From Hofstenia miamia (lineage: Eukaryota; Xenacoelomorpha; Acoela): 64,000 nt of DNA. The notes beneath the pieces were generated by a model. It made no database searches and was not told where the DNA came from. It saw only the letters and a list, made by a program, of their open reading frames with translations. A program made the position numbers and the translations under genes. Shown here piece after piece: positions 23,338-33,987 of the stretch. Numbering within the stretch: the first letter of the stretch is position 1; each line of letters opens with the position of its first letter. The stretch lies in NCBI GenBank assembly GCA_004352715.1, contig SCFE01000017.1, positions 2,227,533-2,291,532 on the forward strand, in the 5' to 3' direction.

Positions 23338-24253
23338 TAGCCAACAGCAGTGGTCCACTGGTGGGGAATGAGTGGCATGGGCGGCCACCAGTTCCCATCA
23401 GTGGCCCACTGGTGGGGAAGCAGTGGCAGGAGTGGCAATTGCAGCCACTCATAGCCACCAGTGGACCACTGGTGGACCACTAGTGACATCTGATTTACTC
23501 TTAATCATAAATAATATATGAGCTAATGCTTGCAANNNNNNNNNNNNNNNNNNNNNNNNNNNNNNNNNNNNNNNNNNNNNNNNNNNNNNNNNNNNNNNNN
23601 NNNNNNNNNNNNNNNNNNNNNNCATAAATAATATATGAGCTAATGCTTGCAAGTAAAATATTATTCATTATTATGCTCTCTTAGATCTCAAAAACATATA
23701 AAATTCATTGTGAAGAGCTTTTTTGCAATTTTCTGTTTGCAAACATTATAAGATATATGTGCAGAATGAAATTTAAAAATAATTTATTCACGATTATTCG
23801 TGGACCTTGAAATCAATGTCTAAATGAGTACTTAAAATTGGGCAAAATATATTTTTAATTATTGGAAAAAAATAATGTTTAAAAATTTCAATTTCTTTGG
23901 AAATTGAAAATTAACTCTAAATTGGGCATTTTTGTGTGCTTGTTGTTATTGGTTATAATAGAAAATTTATTATACTTTCAATTGTCAATCTAAATTCAAT
24001 GTAAATGTTGAGCTTGCTAGCATTTCCTTCTACCCTTTGTTGGGTTTGTGTTAGTTTAAACTGCAATGTTTAAACACTATCAATATAAAAGTTTGCTGTT
24101 GCAACATTTGAGACATTGCTCTAATGCTTAAATCATATTTTCGCCACCAGTGCCTCACCAATTAGCCAACAGTGGACCACTGGTGCACAGGTGGCCAAAC
24201 CCCACCTGGTGGCCCACCGTATCTGCCACTGGTGGACCACCAGTATTTGGCTA
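23338..24253. mobile_element. Non-autonomous DNA transposon (MITE-like) with CCACTGGTGG-rich ends
   Basis: The left end reads TAGCCAACAGCAGTGGTCCA and the right end, reverse-complemented, reads TAGCCAAATACTGGTGGTCC, so TAGCCAA plus CAGTGG/CTGGTGG words form terminal inverted repeats. Both subterminal zones (about 23338-23495 and 24145-24253) are packed with the words CCACTGGTGG and GTGGACCAC, and the interior is plain A+T-rich DNA. No transposase frame. Target duplication is short or decayed (TG/CG). It contains an 87-N gap. Word-packed ends are typical of transposase-binding subterminal repeats. Confidence 0.7.
23506..23652. other. 87-N gap flanked by a 30-bp identical sequence
   Basis: The same 30 bases, starting CATAAATAATATATGAGCTA, occur immediately before (23506-23535) and immediately after (23623-23652) the N-run at 23536-23622. 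The two contig ends probably overlap, and the gap is then false. Confidence 0.75.
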
Positions 24254-24643
24254 CGTGGGAATATAATACAAACTCTGGAGAATCTCATGATTAAAAAAGA
24301 ACTTATACCGAAAATTGAATTCTTGGCTGGATTTGTAAATCATACATTTGATGAAATAAGGCATGAAACAATTCAGCTACATGAAAAAGAGTCCTATGCT
24401 AACATTGATAAATGTCGGAAACTTTGTAATGACATTCAATCAAAAACTGAAATGGTTAAACTAATAAAACTGATATGTTATAAAACTAATACCAATTTTC
24501 CTAAATTGGCAGAAGTCCTAAAGCTGGATGTAAATTATTCATACATGAAAAAGAATTTTAAATCAATAAAGTTGAACTCAAAACAATTAAAAAATGGCTT
24601 AGAGAGTTTCATTGACAAGATTGGTGAGAACCAACTCGCGAGA

Positions 24644-24671
24644 TGATAGATAGATAGATAGATAGATAGAT
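24644..24671 (+). repeat. (GATA)n microsatellite
   Basis: About seven tandem GATA units, starting next to the stop codon of the split ORF (24646). Confidence 0.9.
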
Positions 24672-24689
24672 AATGCTTTCTAATAAGGT

Positions 24690-25690
24690 TATAGAGAAAT
24701 GAGAAGATAGTGCACGAATCTTGATGTACTGCTCAGTTACACGTTCTTTGATTTTTGTTGGTACATCCACCAGAGATTCACGAGTAATTTGACTTGCATG
24801 TCTAGATATTATGTCTAAATTAGAAATATTTGCTCCGGATATAGCGAGAAGAGAATTGGTGAGTCTACTTTCAATGCATTATTCGTATACCTTAACGGGC
24901 TCCGACTTTGATAATTTTTATTTTTAAGGTGTTTCAAGAATAATAGCCTTTGCTTCCCATCTGATATTCTGCGTTAAATTTCCTCATGTAAACTTTATTT
25001 TTTATGAATATGCACCGCAGAATTCGCAAACTTGTTACCCTATTTATTGTTTTACCATTTAAATCTAGATAGTCATCACCCGGAGTATTTCTTGTAGTGT
25101 TTGCGACCATCTCCTGCGTTTTATCACAATTAATCTGAAGTCCTATCTTCTCACTATATTAATATATTACTTCCAATTCTTAGTTGAGTTCACTATTAGC
25201 ATGTTATCATCAGCATACTTAATCATAGTATTTGAAATTCCTTTTGGTTGATGATCAGATAATAATATTGAAAAAAAGTTTAGGACCTTCGACACTGCCT
25301 TCAGGAACGCCTCATGATTTCAGTTTGGTTGTGATGTACAAGATGATATAGTTGTGCTTAATGTTCTGCCCGCCAGAAAACCTTTATGCCAATTCAGATA
25401 GGGTTGTATGCCTTCTATAATTCTTTCCAGAATTATACATCTTTAAACAGTATTAGCCGCCTTTGAGTAGTCAACAGCAATGACCTTCAAGAGTGCAGGC
25501 GATCCATCAAGTATATTTCTACAATTGGTAAGTAGTAGAGTCAAAGCATGATCAGCTGATAGAGATTTCTTGTATGCAAATTGATCACTTTCCTTCTCTA
25601 AATCTAAATGCAATACTGTAAACCTTTAGCTGGAATATCACCAACAATAATCGGTTTTAGTTCATTAAACATATGAACAATGCGCTTTTT
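24690..25690 (-). mobile_element. Non-LTR retrotransposon RT remnant with intact YADD box
   Basis: Reading right to left: LEKESDQFAYKKSLSADHAL (QFAYK block before motif A), LLKVIAVDYSKAANTV (motif A, with the catalytic aspartate), a GIQPYLNWHKGFLAGRTLS block, and IKYADDNMLIV (motif C, YADD, at about 25207-25218). A downstream thumb or C-terminal region with RHASQITRESLVDVPTKIKE follows to about 24690. Stops and frameshifts occur throughout, including the motif B region, so it is inactive. It lies head to head with the plus-strand element starting at 25680. Confidence 0.7.
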
Positions 25691-26027
25691 TGGCACTGGA
25701 GTCATAATATCAGAACCAGATAAAAATTTACATGATCGCAATAAAGTAACTGAAGTGGTTGAATATCTCGGTTTTACCTCCTCATATGCTTACTCTTGTT
25801 TTCATCTTGGTAAGCAAAAGGAAAATTGCTGTTGCAATATCATTTTTGATGTTGGCTCTGAATGGACGAAACTATGCATCGTAGCTAATTTGAGAAAACT
25901 GAGGGATTCTGAAGGTAACATCTACGTATTTCCAGAACTTTTTGCATCCAATAGAGCTAAAGAGAAGCTACTGTTAACGAAATGTTATGACTTACTGCAA
26001 TCTGGCATTGAGTGTAGTCAGCTGTGA
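25680..26027 (+). mobile_element. Non-LTR retrotransposon ORF1-like fragment
   Basis: A 115-codon frame includes SSYAYSCFHLGKQKENCCCN, then NIIFDVGSEWTKLCIVANLR and NIYVFPELFASNRAKEKLLL. The pattern R-LGK-(short)-rp-(k/i)(v/I)xF-(10)-xxL-xNxxxL-(8)-(v/i)-(f/y)-xxp-(d/e)-(l)-(t)-x-x-(e/R)R is that of ORF1 nucleic-acid-binding proteins of CR1/L2-type elements. It ends with a stop and is followed 115 bp later by an endonuclease fragment, the expected ORF1-ORF2 order. Confidence 0.5.
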
Positions 26028-26141
26028 ATTAAAAACTTTCAGTTAATACAAGATGGTATTCCTATCTATGTTCCTACAGCCTAAGAAATTCAAAATTGAC
26101 TAGTTGATGTTCCTTGTGATTCCACTATTCTATTTACATTT

Positions 26142-26760
26142 TTGTACACAAATTGTCAAAGTTTGCTCAATATCGATCGCTGTCTTTCTCTACAATCGTT
26201 TATTGCAAAGAATGATTCCAATGTGATATATCTGGCAGAGGCGTGGTTAGACTCATCTTTTACTACTAACATACTGCCAACAGCTCACCTACATATTGCT
26301 GCTCGTGTTGATAGAGGAACATCAAAAGAACATGGTGGTTTGATGATATTATGCATTTCCTATTTTAGTTCCCTTAAGCTCGACAGTTTGCCTTTGTGGT
26401 GCTATTTACGAATTCAAGCCACATGCCATCCTTGTTTTGTGCCTTTACAACTCGCCATCTCAAGGTTTTTACAGGTCTGATATTGCTGATTTAATAATGA
26501 GCTTCAGCACTGCGTTCCACTTTTTTAATGACTATCTTAAAACACCACATCTCTAAACACTGTGCAAAACATATCATCTTTGGGGATTTTAACATGCCTA
26601 ATGTCGATTTTCACCACGTAAATATGACAATGAAGTACTTACCTTTTTGGGCTTTTTGATCAGAGCATTGACTTCCAACTCATTTATCTGGAAATACTTA
26701 CCCACATTCTCAAGAATAAGAAACATGTAAAATAGTCCAGAAAATTAGCAGATTTTGTAA
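26142..26760 (+). mobile_element. Non-LTR retrotransposon endonuclease domain, frameshifted
   Basis: The first frame (to 26480) has YTNCQSLLNIDRCLSLQSF, VIYLAEAWLDSSF (the ET/EAWLD block with the active-site glutamate) and ARVDRGTSKEHGGLM. After a frameshift come ALYNSPSQGFYRSDIADLI-type sequence and HIIFGDFNMPNVDFH (GDFN block with catalytic Asp and Asn). This order is the apurinic-type endonuclease of jockey/CR1-like ORF2. Nothing of the RT follows; the element is truncated after the GDFN region. Confidence 0.72.
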
Positions 26761-29647
26761 TGATAATCGGAATTCCAAGTGAGTTTGCTAATTCCCATAC
26801 AATTGGTAGAATGCTAAATAGAGATGATGAATTATTATTGAAGTGTCTATTGACAATTGTAATAATTATATTTCATCAACATACTTTTTCATACACATTC
26901 CTCCGTATTAATCTATGAAAAAATCACCAGCTATTTTCTACTTTTTGAGATGAGGATCAAAATTGACACATACATGAGTTATAGGGATATCAAAATTTCT
27001 GCGGTCCAAAGGATAAATTTTCTTTTAGATGTATTTGCGTTTGATTACAAATATAAGATACCTTGCAAATATTAGTCTAATATCTTTTTGGAAGGTCAGT
27101 TTGTTTTCTAATGCTTCTGGTAGAAATTAGACACTAAATTTAGGTCACTCGTCTATATTTAATAGAAAGTGGTATTGCGGGCAGTGTAGAACATTTTAAC
27201 ATGGACCTCCGTTGTCTTACAAAATGGATGGGGTCGACATGGCCACACAATATTTCCTCGCCCGCAAAACACTACATTCTTTACTGTTGCTAAATATAAA
27301 ATTTTTAGAATGTATACGAATGAAAATTTCACCATATCTCAAACTTAGCTTGTTGAACGTGAAGTAAGCTACAAAACTATTAAGTACCCAGTTCCAAACA
27401 AAACTTCGATATAAAAGTATAATAGTAGGTATAATGCTAAAGCAATAAAATAAATACAAACCTTAACTTTGTTTGGCAAAGCCTTCATTCATCTCTGGAT
27501 TTCATATACATTTATTTTTTAGTAAACTACATATTAGCATAGAGCTTTTTTATTTTCATAACTACTTTTGCATCCTCTAACAGAACATCTATTGATATGT
27601 GATATAATGCAATGTGTAATACGCGATAGAAAATATTGATACAGAAATGTATGCACATTCCACAAGGTTGCGTTTTTACGCGATAAATGAAGCCTTTTGA
27701 TTTTTTCACAAGAAATCAATGGTTGTCAATCCTGTTATATTAAGCACTCCTTGCCTAATTTTGAAATTGGTTATCGGTTGAAAGTTTGCTTAAACATTTC
27801 AATATTTTAGTTAAAACAGTTTTTACTGAAACGATTTTCTAGTAAAAAAATTGTTTAGATTGATTTAAAAATCCTATAATTCTTTAACCCAAGCTAAATT
27901 TTTTATTAATATCTTGAAAATAATGCTATTCTTTTGAAATTTCCATCCATTTGAAATGCAGTATATCCGAAATAAAATGCTTGCTCTCACTGATATGGTA
28001 AATATGGATTTCAAAATTGTTCAGTTTTAGAAAATGACAAACCTATATTCTTATGTTTTTGCAAACGGGAGATTAAAACAGATTCCAGGACACTATTTAA
28101 AATAATCAAATGTTTGGAAGATAAGATCTGATCTCCTTTTAATTTTTCAAAAAAATGATAAAATTTCCTCAAAAAAATCGATTTGAAATAGAATATTTTT
28201 CGAGGTTATAACACTTGCAAAATTCTAATTTGTCTCTCATTTAAGAAATTTCTTGCAGTGGCATTGAACATAGCCATATGAAAAAGTGCACTAAAGCAAC
28301 AAACTACATAAACCTCATTCAAATTTAAAACTAAAAAATAGTGTGAAGAATAAACAACAGCAAATTCAGTGCTAAACAACCAAATCCATTGCATTTCTGC
28401 AGCTGTTCACATATGCGATGAGAAAATTCTTCCAGGACATATTTAGATGAATTAAAATCATTGCTTATTCAGTTGCGAACAAAGTTAAATGTAGTCTTGG
28501 ATTCTAGACATTTTAGACAATGAAATATGATGAATGTCTAAGGTTAAATTCTAAATGTAAACAACTGCTGCTTTAAGTTTTAAGACCAAATGTGACTTAA
28601 GGTCTTCTTTAACTACACGATTTAACCCTTTCCTGCATAAATTAGCAAATATGCTACAACCTTAACCATTTTAACGACACTGTATTTTTTATAATGATAG
28701 ATAGAAATGTCAAAAAGATATTCTGTTGAAGAATTTTCAAGATGAGCAGATTCTTCCCACTAAAGGAAGATCACCGATGCGCCAATATTTGCCAAAGCAA
28801 CCTATAAATTGGGCATAGATTATTTGCTAGATCTGAAATAAGTGGAATTGTGTATGATTGTCTTATTTATACTGGCAAAGATGATACAACTGACAATGAA
28901 ATTAGCGGAAATTTTACAATTCCTGGACGTACTATAATAAAATTATGTAAATTAATTCCCAAAATGTTGACATCTATTTTTCATAGTTGAATGTTATGTA
29001 ATTGTAGCATAATCTCGAGGATTATAACTAATTTGTATTATTAGTGGTCAATATGAGAGATTTTGGTGCTATTTACACGTTATAATGCGTGTGCTTTATG
29101 CTTATTTTTGATTGGTTGCTGGCTTTCCAGTCATCCATTAGCGCGTGCTTTATTAAATTGAATTGTTAAATTGATGTTTGATCATCTGCTCAGCACTTTT
29201 TGTTAGCTGTAAATATTTATCTTTGTTTTAAGTGTTATTTCTGATACTGTCAGAATTTTAATTTAAGTTTTGATTTCTCAACGATCAGTTGTATTGTTCT
29301 TAATTAGATATTTCCCGAACCGCTGATTACTAACATTTTAGATATAACAGATTTTCCCAAATTAGCCCTTACATTTTTGGTTATCTTATACTGTTTTTTC
29401 TTATTATTTTATATTAATGATTAACATGTATAGTAGCTAAATATAGGGTATCGCTTCGGGTACAGCAATGCTAATGGTAACTGTAACTGATTGCCAGTAA
29501 CTCCTTCTGTACCCTAAGGGATAAATTAGGTTTAGGGGAGTAAGGTTTTTTATTTACATGTACGATAACAAGCCAGTGTGGACTTTCAACTTTTGATGAG
29601 CTGAGCGTAGGGATTAGGTTTTCTTAGTGCTGCGCCCGCCAGAGGCC
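26761..29647. other. No recognisable gene
   Basis: A+T-rich, low-complexity in places. Short frames present are consistent with chance. Confidence 0.4.
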
Positions 29648-29739
29648 ATGTCAACTATCAGAAGAATTACAATGATCTTTCTTCTCTGGGCTGTTGTTGG
29701 AGTATACAATTGGTTCCACGTTACTTCGCTAAGCTACAA
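29648..29739 (+). CDS. Possible first exon of a signal-anchor (type II membrane) protein
   Basis: ATG at 29648 in a GC-richer context (GAGGCCATGTC) starts MSTIRRITMIFLLWAVVGVY, continuing NWFHVTSLSYK. An Arg-Arg before a 16-residue hydrophobic run and a short hydrophilic tail resemble a signal-anchor. The frame then meets GTAAGAAG, a good splice donor, and a stop if unspliced. No following exon was identified, because the next 50 bp lead into a piggyBac remnant. This is inference from a short stretch only. Confidence 0.25.
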
Positions 29740-29789
29740 GTAAGAAGAAAATTGCAATTTATTACTCATTTGCTGTTTGTTTGGTTAGA

Positions 29790-30480
29790 ATGTTCCAATG
29801 TGGAAGGAAGTCCCTAGAAGAAATATACATGGGCTGTTGCTACAATTCGTAAAGACAGAATGAGAGGGGCAGCATCTAAGTTACTTCCAGAAAAAGAACT
29901 TAAGAAAAAAGACAGGGCTCCATAAGTTCTGTATCAGATTCAAATTCAAATTTGTGCTTAGCTCGTTGATTGGATCATGGTGTTGTGCAACTTGTAGCAA
30001 GCTATATTGATTGTCAGCAAAGAACACATGCAAAGCGATAGTCCACTAAATATCAGAAACATATTGAAGTTGACCGTCCATTCATGGTTGAAGTTTATAA
30101 TAAGCAAATGGGTGGTGTTGATTTGACAGATATACTGCTGGAGTTGCACCGAATTAATCATAGGACGCAAAATTGGCATATGGATTTTTATGCAATAAAC
30201 CTATCAGTTCTTAACAGCTGGTTGCTATATAGGAGAAAGTTTAATAAAAAATGTGACACTAGGAAAAAGCCAATGCCCCTATTGAACTGGTAACATAATA
30301 TATTGCAGTTTGTTTAATGCGAATGGGGAAATTCCAATAAAAAGACCTGGAAGACCACTGGAATATCCTGAAGCCAAGAGATTTAACACATCTTCATCAG
30401 TTGAAATTCTTCCGTTTGCTCTGTATCATGACAAATTTGGTCATTTTCCAATTTAGATGAAAAAAAGAGGTCACTGCCGG
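29790..30480 (+). mobile_element. piggyBac-superfamily transposase remnant (C-terminal half)
   Basis: Blocks in order, with two or three frame changes: ATIRKDRMRGAASKLL, KELKKKDRG, NLCLARWLDHGVVQLVASYI, and then a clean 69-codon frame at 30084-30293 with MVEVYNKQMGGVDLTDILL, NHRTQNWHMDFYAI and NSWLLYRRK. YNxxMGGVDxxD and the N-A/S-W-L-L-Y-(R)R block are hallmarks of the DDE_Tnp_1_7 domain, and the last catalytic Asp is the one in GGVD. Further on come GRPLEYPEAKRF and LPFALYHDKFGHFPI. Stops make it inactive. The N-terminal half and the TTAA-flanked ends were not found. A short TTAA-flanked MITE at 33617 might be a relative. Confidence 0.78.
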
Positions 30481-30523
30481 TTTTTTTTCTACAGATTCCA
30501 TTTTTAGAGATTTATTGCACTAA

Positions 30524-30760
30524 GTGCAATACACTTGTGATAGCTGTAACAAGCTATACATTGGTGAAACTAAACAACATTTTGGTATTCGCATAAAAGA
30601 ACATCTCAACGGACACCTTGAAACAGAAATATTCAATTACTATCATGAATTAAAGAAAGAAAATTTTGAAATAGCCATGAAAACCACACACACTAAGATC
30701 TGTGAGGCTCTATTAATTAAACAGCATAACAAAGAAAACATCATGAATAAACAAATGTAA
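30524..30760 (+). mobile_element. Penelope-like element GIY-YIG endonuclease, C-terminal end
   Basis: A 78-codon frame reads MQYTCDSCNKLYIGETKQHF and then GIRIKEHLNGHLETEIFNYY. The C-x-x-C followed by LYIGET, then R-I-K-E-H, is the GIY-YIG nuclease of Penelope-like elements: YIG, the Arg of GIRI and a downstream Glu-type residue in KICEALLIKQH. It ends in a proper stop after IMNKQM. It is joined directly to the 3' end of the piggyBac remnant, so its N-terminal RT is missing. It is closely related to the fragment at 1178. Confidence 0.78.
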
Positions 30761-30908
30761 TTTAGGAAAGAATGAGATTAAATTATTTTAGTGTATGCAA
30801 TACCATTATATTATAAAGTGTAGTATATTGTAAACTTTTATTACCGCAAAAATATTTTTAACTGACGATGACTATAATATAGTCGAAAGGTTTTTTTTAT
30901 TAATGTCA

Positions 30909-30940
30909 ATTAATATATATATATATATATATATATATAG
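30909..30940. repeat. (TA)n microsatellite
   Basis: About 15 TA units in a row. Confidence 0.95.
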
Positions 30941-31261
30941 ATATCGTCTTTGTAAAGACATGTGATTTTTAAAACTGAGTATTAATGCAGAAAGACATGT
31001 AGTGTTGATTGAAAAGCGATTATAAAATTTAAAACTATGTGAATGAATTGAAATCTTGTCAACATTCAATATTGCAACAACAAGGCGAATTTAAACGTGT
31101 TGGAATAGATGCATTATTTTCCAACAAATTTGATGTTTTTTTAAAACAGTACGCAATTCCATCATTAGAATCGCAAAATTATAGATATACAACAATTTTG
31201 TGATACTGCTATTATTGCAATCAATATATTTTGAAAATAAAACATAGAATGAATTTATCAG

Positions 31262-31335
31262 ATTTTGACCTCATTAACCGGCTCCTGCAGCATACCGGGA
31301 TTTAATCGGACCGGATTAACCGGGCCGGATCCAGT
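31262..31335. repeat. Degenerate ACCGG word island
   Basis: TTAACCGGCTCC, ATACCGGGATTTAATCGG, ACCGGATTAACCGGGCCGGA within 75 bp of otherwise A+T-rich DNA. Same class of word island as elsewhere in the window. Confidence 0.4.
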
Positions 31336-31663
31336 AGTAGTTAATATACAAAAAAGTTATAGAATTTCACAACTCAGTCACAATCTTCTAGCCATATTCT
31401 ATAAAGTCATTTGTGATTTGATAATTCTTAGAATTATTGACGCTTGCTACGAAGATTCTTGCTCCAAAAATCACCACAGCAATCCCACAAACTAAAATTT
31501 CCCCCACTCCTACGATAAGCCTGTATTTTTATGACATGAAGTTTAAATAATTAAGAATTGCAGAAATTCAAGTTATCGATAAAGAATTAATAAATGTTAA
31601 CAAGTAATAAGATTATGCTTTCAATTTCTACATATAACTAAATAAAGCACATAAGATCTTTTT

Positions 31664-32454
31664 TTATTGAGAAAAGCTGATGATTGAATAATCATGTAAA
31701 CGAGATGGTAGTTTCTCCATTTCTTTTTGTAAAGTTAGCACTTGCGCGTTAGTAAACTTCACATTCCATTTTCTGGTTTCTCCATTTCGGATAAATGGGC
31801 GCATTATTTCAGTAGTTGTAGACTTCTGGCGCTTGATGTCACAAAGTTTTCTAATCTTGATCATCTTAGTTTCATCAATTGGCACATTTAAAAAATTTGC
31901 TATTCTTTCAACTTGCCCTTCAAGATCGAACAGAAAATCTTCATAGGACAAAATTAATGGGCTGTGTGTAGTTATGAGATCACTTTCTGCCAAACCTTTC
32001 ATCCAATCAAACCAACGACCATACAAAATATTGCCTCCAATAAATGCTTTATCAAAAAATTCATCCCAAGTACCACTGTAACAATTATTGTATTTGAAAT
32101 CTCGGTAAAAATTGTAGCAACTAACAGCTACATCAAATGGATTTCTAATGACAATTATTAATTTTGGATGAGATGTTCCATTTATTAAGTCTTTTGGAAG
32201 CATATTCAATGGGAGGTGAGTTTTGTACAGCTTTCTCTTACCATTTGGAATAACTTTATCCAAATCCGGAGGATCATCTAAAAATTAAGTAAATGCTAAT
32301 ATTTTATATTTTTTTATTCTTCTCATACTTGGCCTTGCTAAAATCCTTTGATTCTCCATGAATATATATCTATCAAGCATGTCTTCTATAGAAGCATTGC
32401 AGTCTACATCATTATCACATAAACCCCACACAATATGTTGGGTTAATGTTGTGC
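31664..32454 (-). CDS. Cytosolic-type sulfotransferase, second copy, diverged C-terminal PAPS motif
   Basis: Exons (reading right to left) 32454-32329 and 32277-31664 flank a 51-bp GT-AG intron at exactly the position used in the copy at 2888. The first exon gives GTTLTQHIVWGLCDNDVD, the end of the phosphosulfate loop. The second has KTHLPLNMLP (catalytic His), VIRNPFDVAVSCYNFYRD (3'-phosphate site), and FIRNGETRKWNVKF where the family has RKGxxGxWK. The conserved Lys and second Gly are thus Asn and Arg. The frame is otherwise unbroken to a normal C-terminus (about 246 residues visible). The upstream exon with the N-terminus was not found. Substituted PAPS contacts suggest altered or lost activity, or an early pseudogene. 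Confidence 0.84.
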
Positions 32455-32602
32455 CTAAAAAATTCAAATATAAAAGTACTGTTTGCCTAAGATTTATGAA
32501 ATACAGTTTAAAATGTCTAAAATGTTTCCTAATATGGAAAACACATTTTCTAGAATTCAAATTTGTTAAAATATATTTCATGTAATAATAATATAATTTC
32601 AC

Positions 32603-33616
32603 TTTAAAGTTTTGCTCCGAATTTATAGTAGCTCATGTCTTGTAAATAACATCATTAGTACTGTAGATTATTATGATCCATTGACATTTGAGATTTGATC
32701 CAAAGCAGTGCCAACGCGTAAAATAATGTATATTACTGAATTATGATCACAGAAAGGGTAGACAATATGTAAAGTCAATTCATTGAGTATAGCAATATAC
32801 ATGATTGACGTAATTGCATAAAATAATGTACTTTAGTTTCTTTTTCTCAAACGAGTTCATCAGTACCAGTGAGAACACTGTTTTCAGGAAATTTTAATAT
32901 TATATCTAAAAAACGAAATACTTCGAAAAAATTTAAGAAACATTTTATTAAAATACAGTTATTTAATTTCCAAGTTCTTTCGCTGATAAAGAAATAGATT
33001 GATCTTTATAGTTTAACCCTGTTGCAATGCAATAATTTTTTAAATGATTTTCAATATTTAGTTAAGAAGTTATCAAAATTTTTGCTTGCATCATTTTCTC
33101 TTAATCCTTGTTAGATAAACACAAAGGCCTATGGAATAGATTGCCATATTCCAAAAAAAATTTTTGCTTGTATCAACATTTCGTAATTCCTTCCTGTGGG
33201 ATAGACTCAAAAAGAGTTCGTCGTCATATTTGCGATGAATTAAATCTAATGATCTAAGAAATAATTGGAATAAACACCGATTTAAAGATTCAAATTTGAA
33301 TCTCTTAGTTTTTCATCAAAGCAAACCTGATCTCATGTAGGTGTAGATGACAACATCGTCATCGTAAAGCCTAAGATTGCTACACCTTTCTATGTTGTTT
33401 CGGGAAAAATTTCCGCTAAAAATAATTCCTTTGTATATATGTTGGTCGTATACTTCATGAGTCCATTCTTCAGTCATCATAAATTCCTAAGCTAATTCTG
33501 ATTCAGAAATGGCAAAGCCAACTAAATATTTAGTTATCTCTGGAAATAGTTATTAATATAAAGTCCATAGACCGCCGAAAACGCTAAAAAGAATAAAATA
33601 ATAAATAATTCATATA
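32603..33616. other. No recognisable gene
   Basis: Expected location of the 5' exon(s) of the minus-strand sulfotransferase, but no exon with the start of the PAPS loop could be identified. Confidence 0.35.
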
Positions 33617-33801
33617 TTAAACTCTGTCCCAGTTAATAAGTAAACCGGTTTTTTTTAGGAAAATGAGGTAGTATGATATAAACACGAGTATAATTTCAAG
33701 TTTTGATTTTCATTTTTTATAATATGCGCAAGATCCTAAACTATCTAATTCGAGCCAAAGCCATGATATTTACGTTACTTATTAACTGGGACAGAGTTTA
33801 A
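33617..33801. mobile_element. Short MITE with perfect 23-bp inverted ends flanked by TTAA
   Basis: TTAA at 33617-33620 and 33798-33801 flank 177 bp. The left end ACTCTGTCCCAGTTAATAAG plus TAA is matched perfectly (23 bases) by the reverse complement of the right end. No coding capacity. TTAA flanks are the piggyBac target signature, but the TIR sequence alone does not settle the superfamily; a Tc1/mariner MITE is the alternative. Confidence 0.78.
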
Positions 33802-33987
33802 CAAAGATCAACTCGGGTAAACAAATTTCAGCAAAATTAAAATATTTCTAGGTTAGTAAATTGTGTAACCGGAAAAAGCATTATCCAATATTACTTAAAG
33901 GTCTTCAAACGTATAGATCTACAGAAATCATGGCTATAATTTCCTTATGTACTTTATAAATGGGATTAAAGCAATATGTAGGTAATA

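Larger units (their letters stand above)
22973..24646 (+). pseudogene. Unrecognised coding region split by a transposon insertion
   Basis: Upstream part: an open frame from 22973 to about 23337 (LSPTQSLKKIFLDKALPKRT, later EKATQDDHPLLANLNTTLRK and SLFKYPHNNPC). Downstream part: about 24255 to a stop at 24646 (NIIQTLENLMIKKELIPKIE, then FLAGFVNHTFDEIRHETIQL and KLAEVLKLDVNYSYMKKNF). Both look like helical, charged protein. They can be joined in phase across the insertion (PHNNPC then GNIIQ), giving roughly 250 continuous codons after the stop at 22970. There is no ATG before the first block, so an upstream exon or decayed start is likely. I recognise no family. It may be the last exon of a host gene or part of an unknown mobile-element protein. 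The insertion should inactivate it unless the element is spliced out. Confidence 0.45.
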
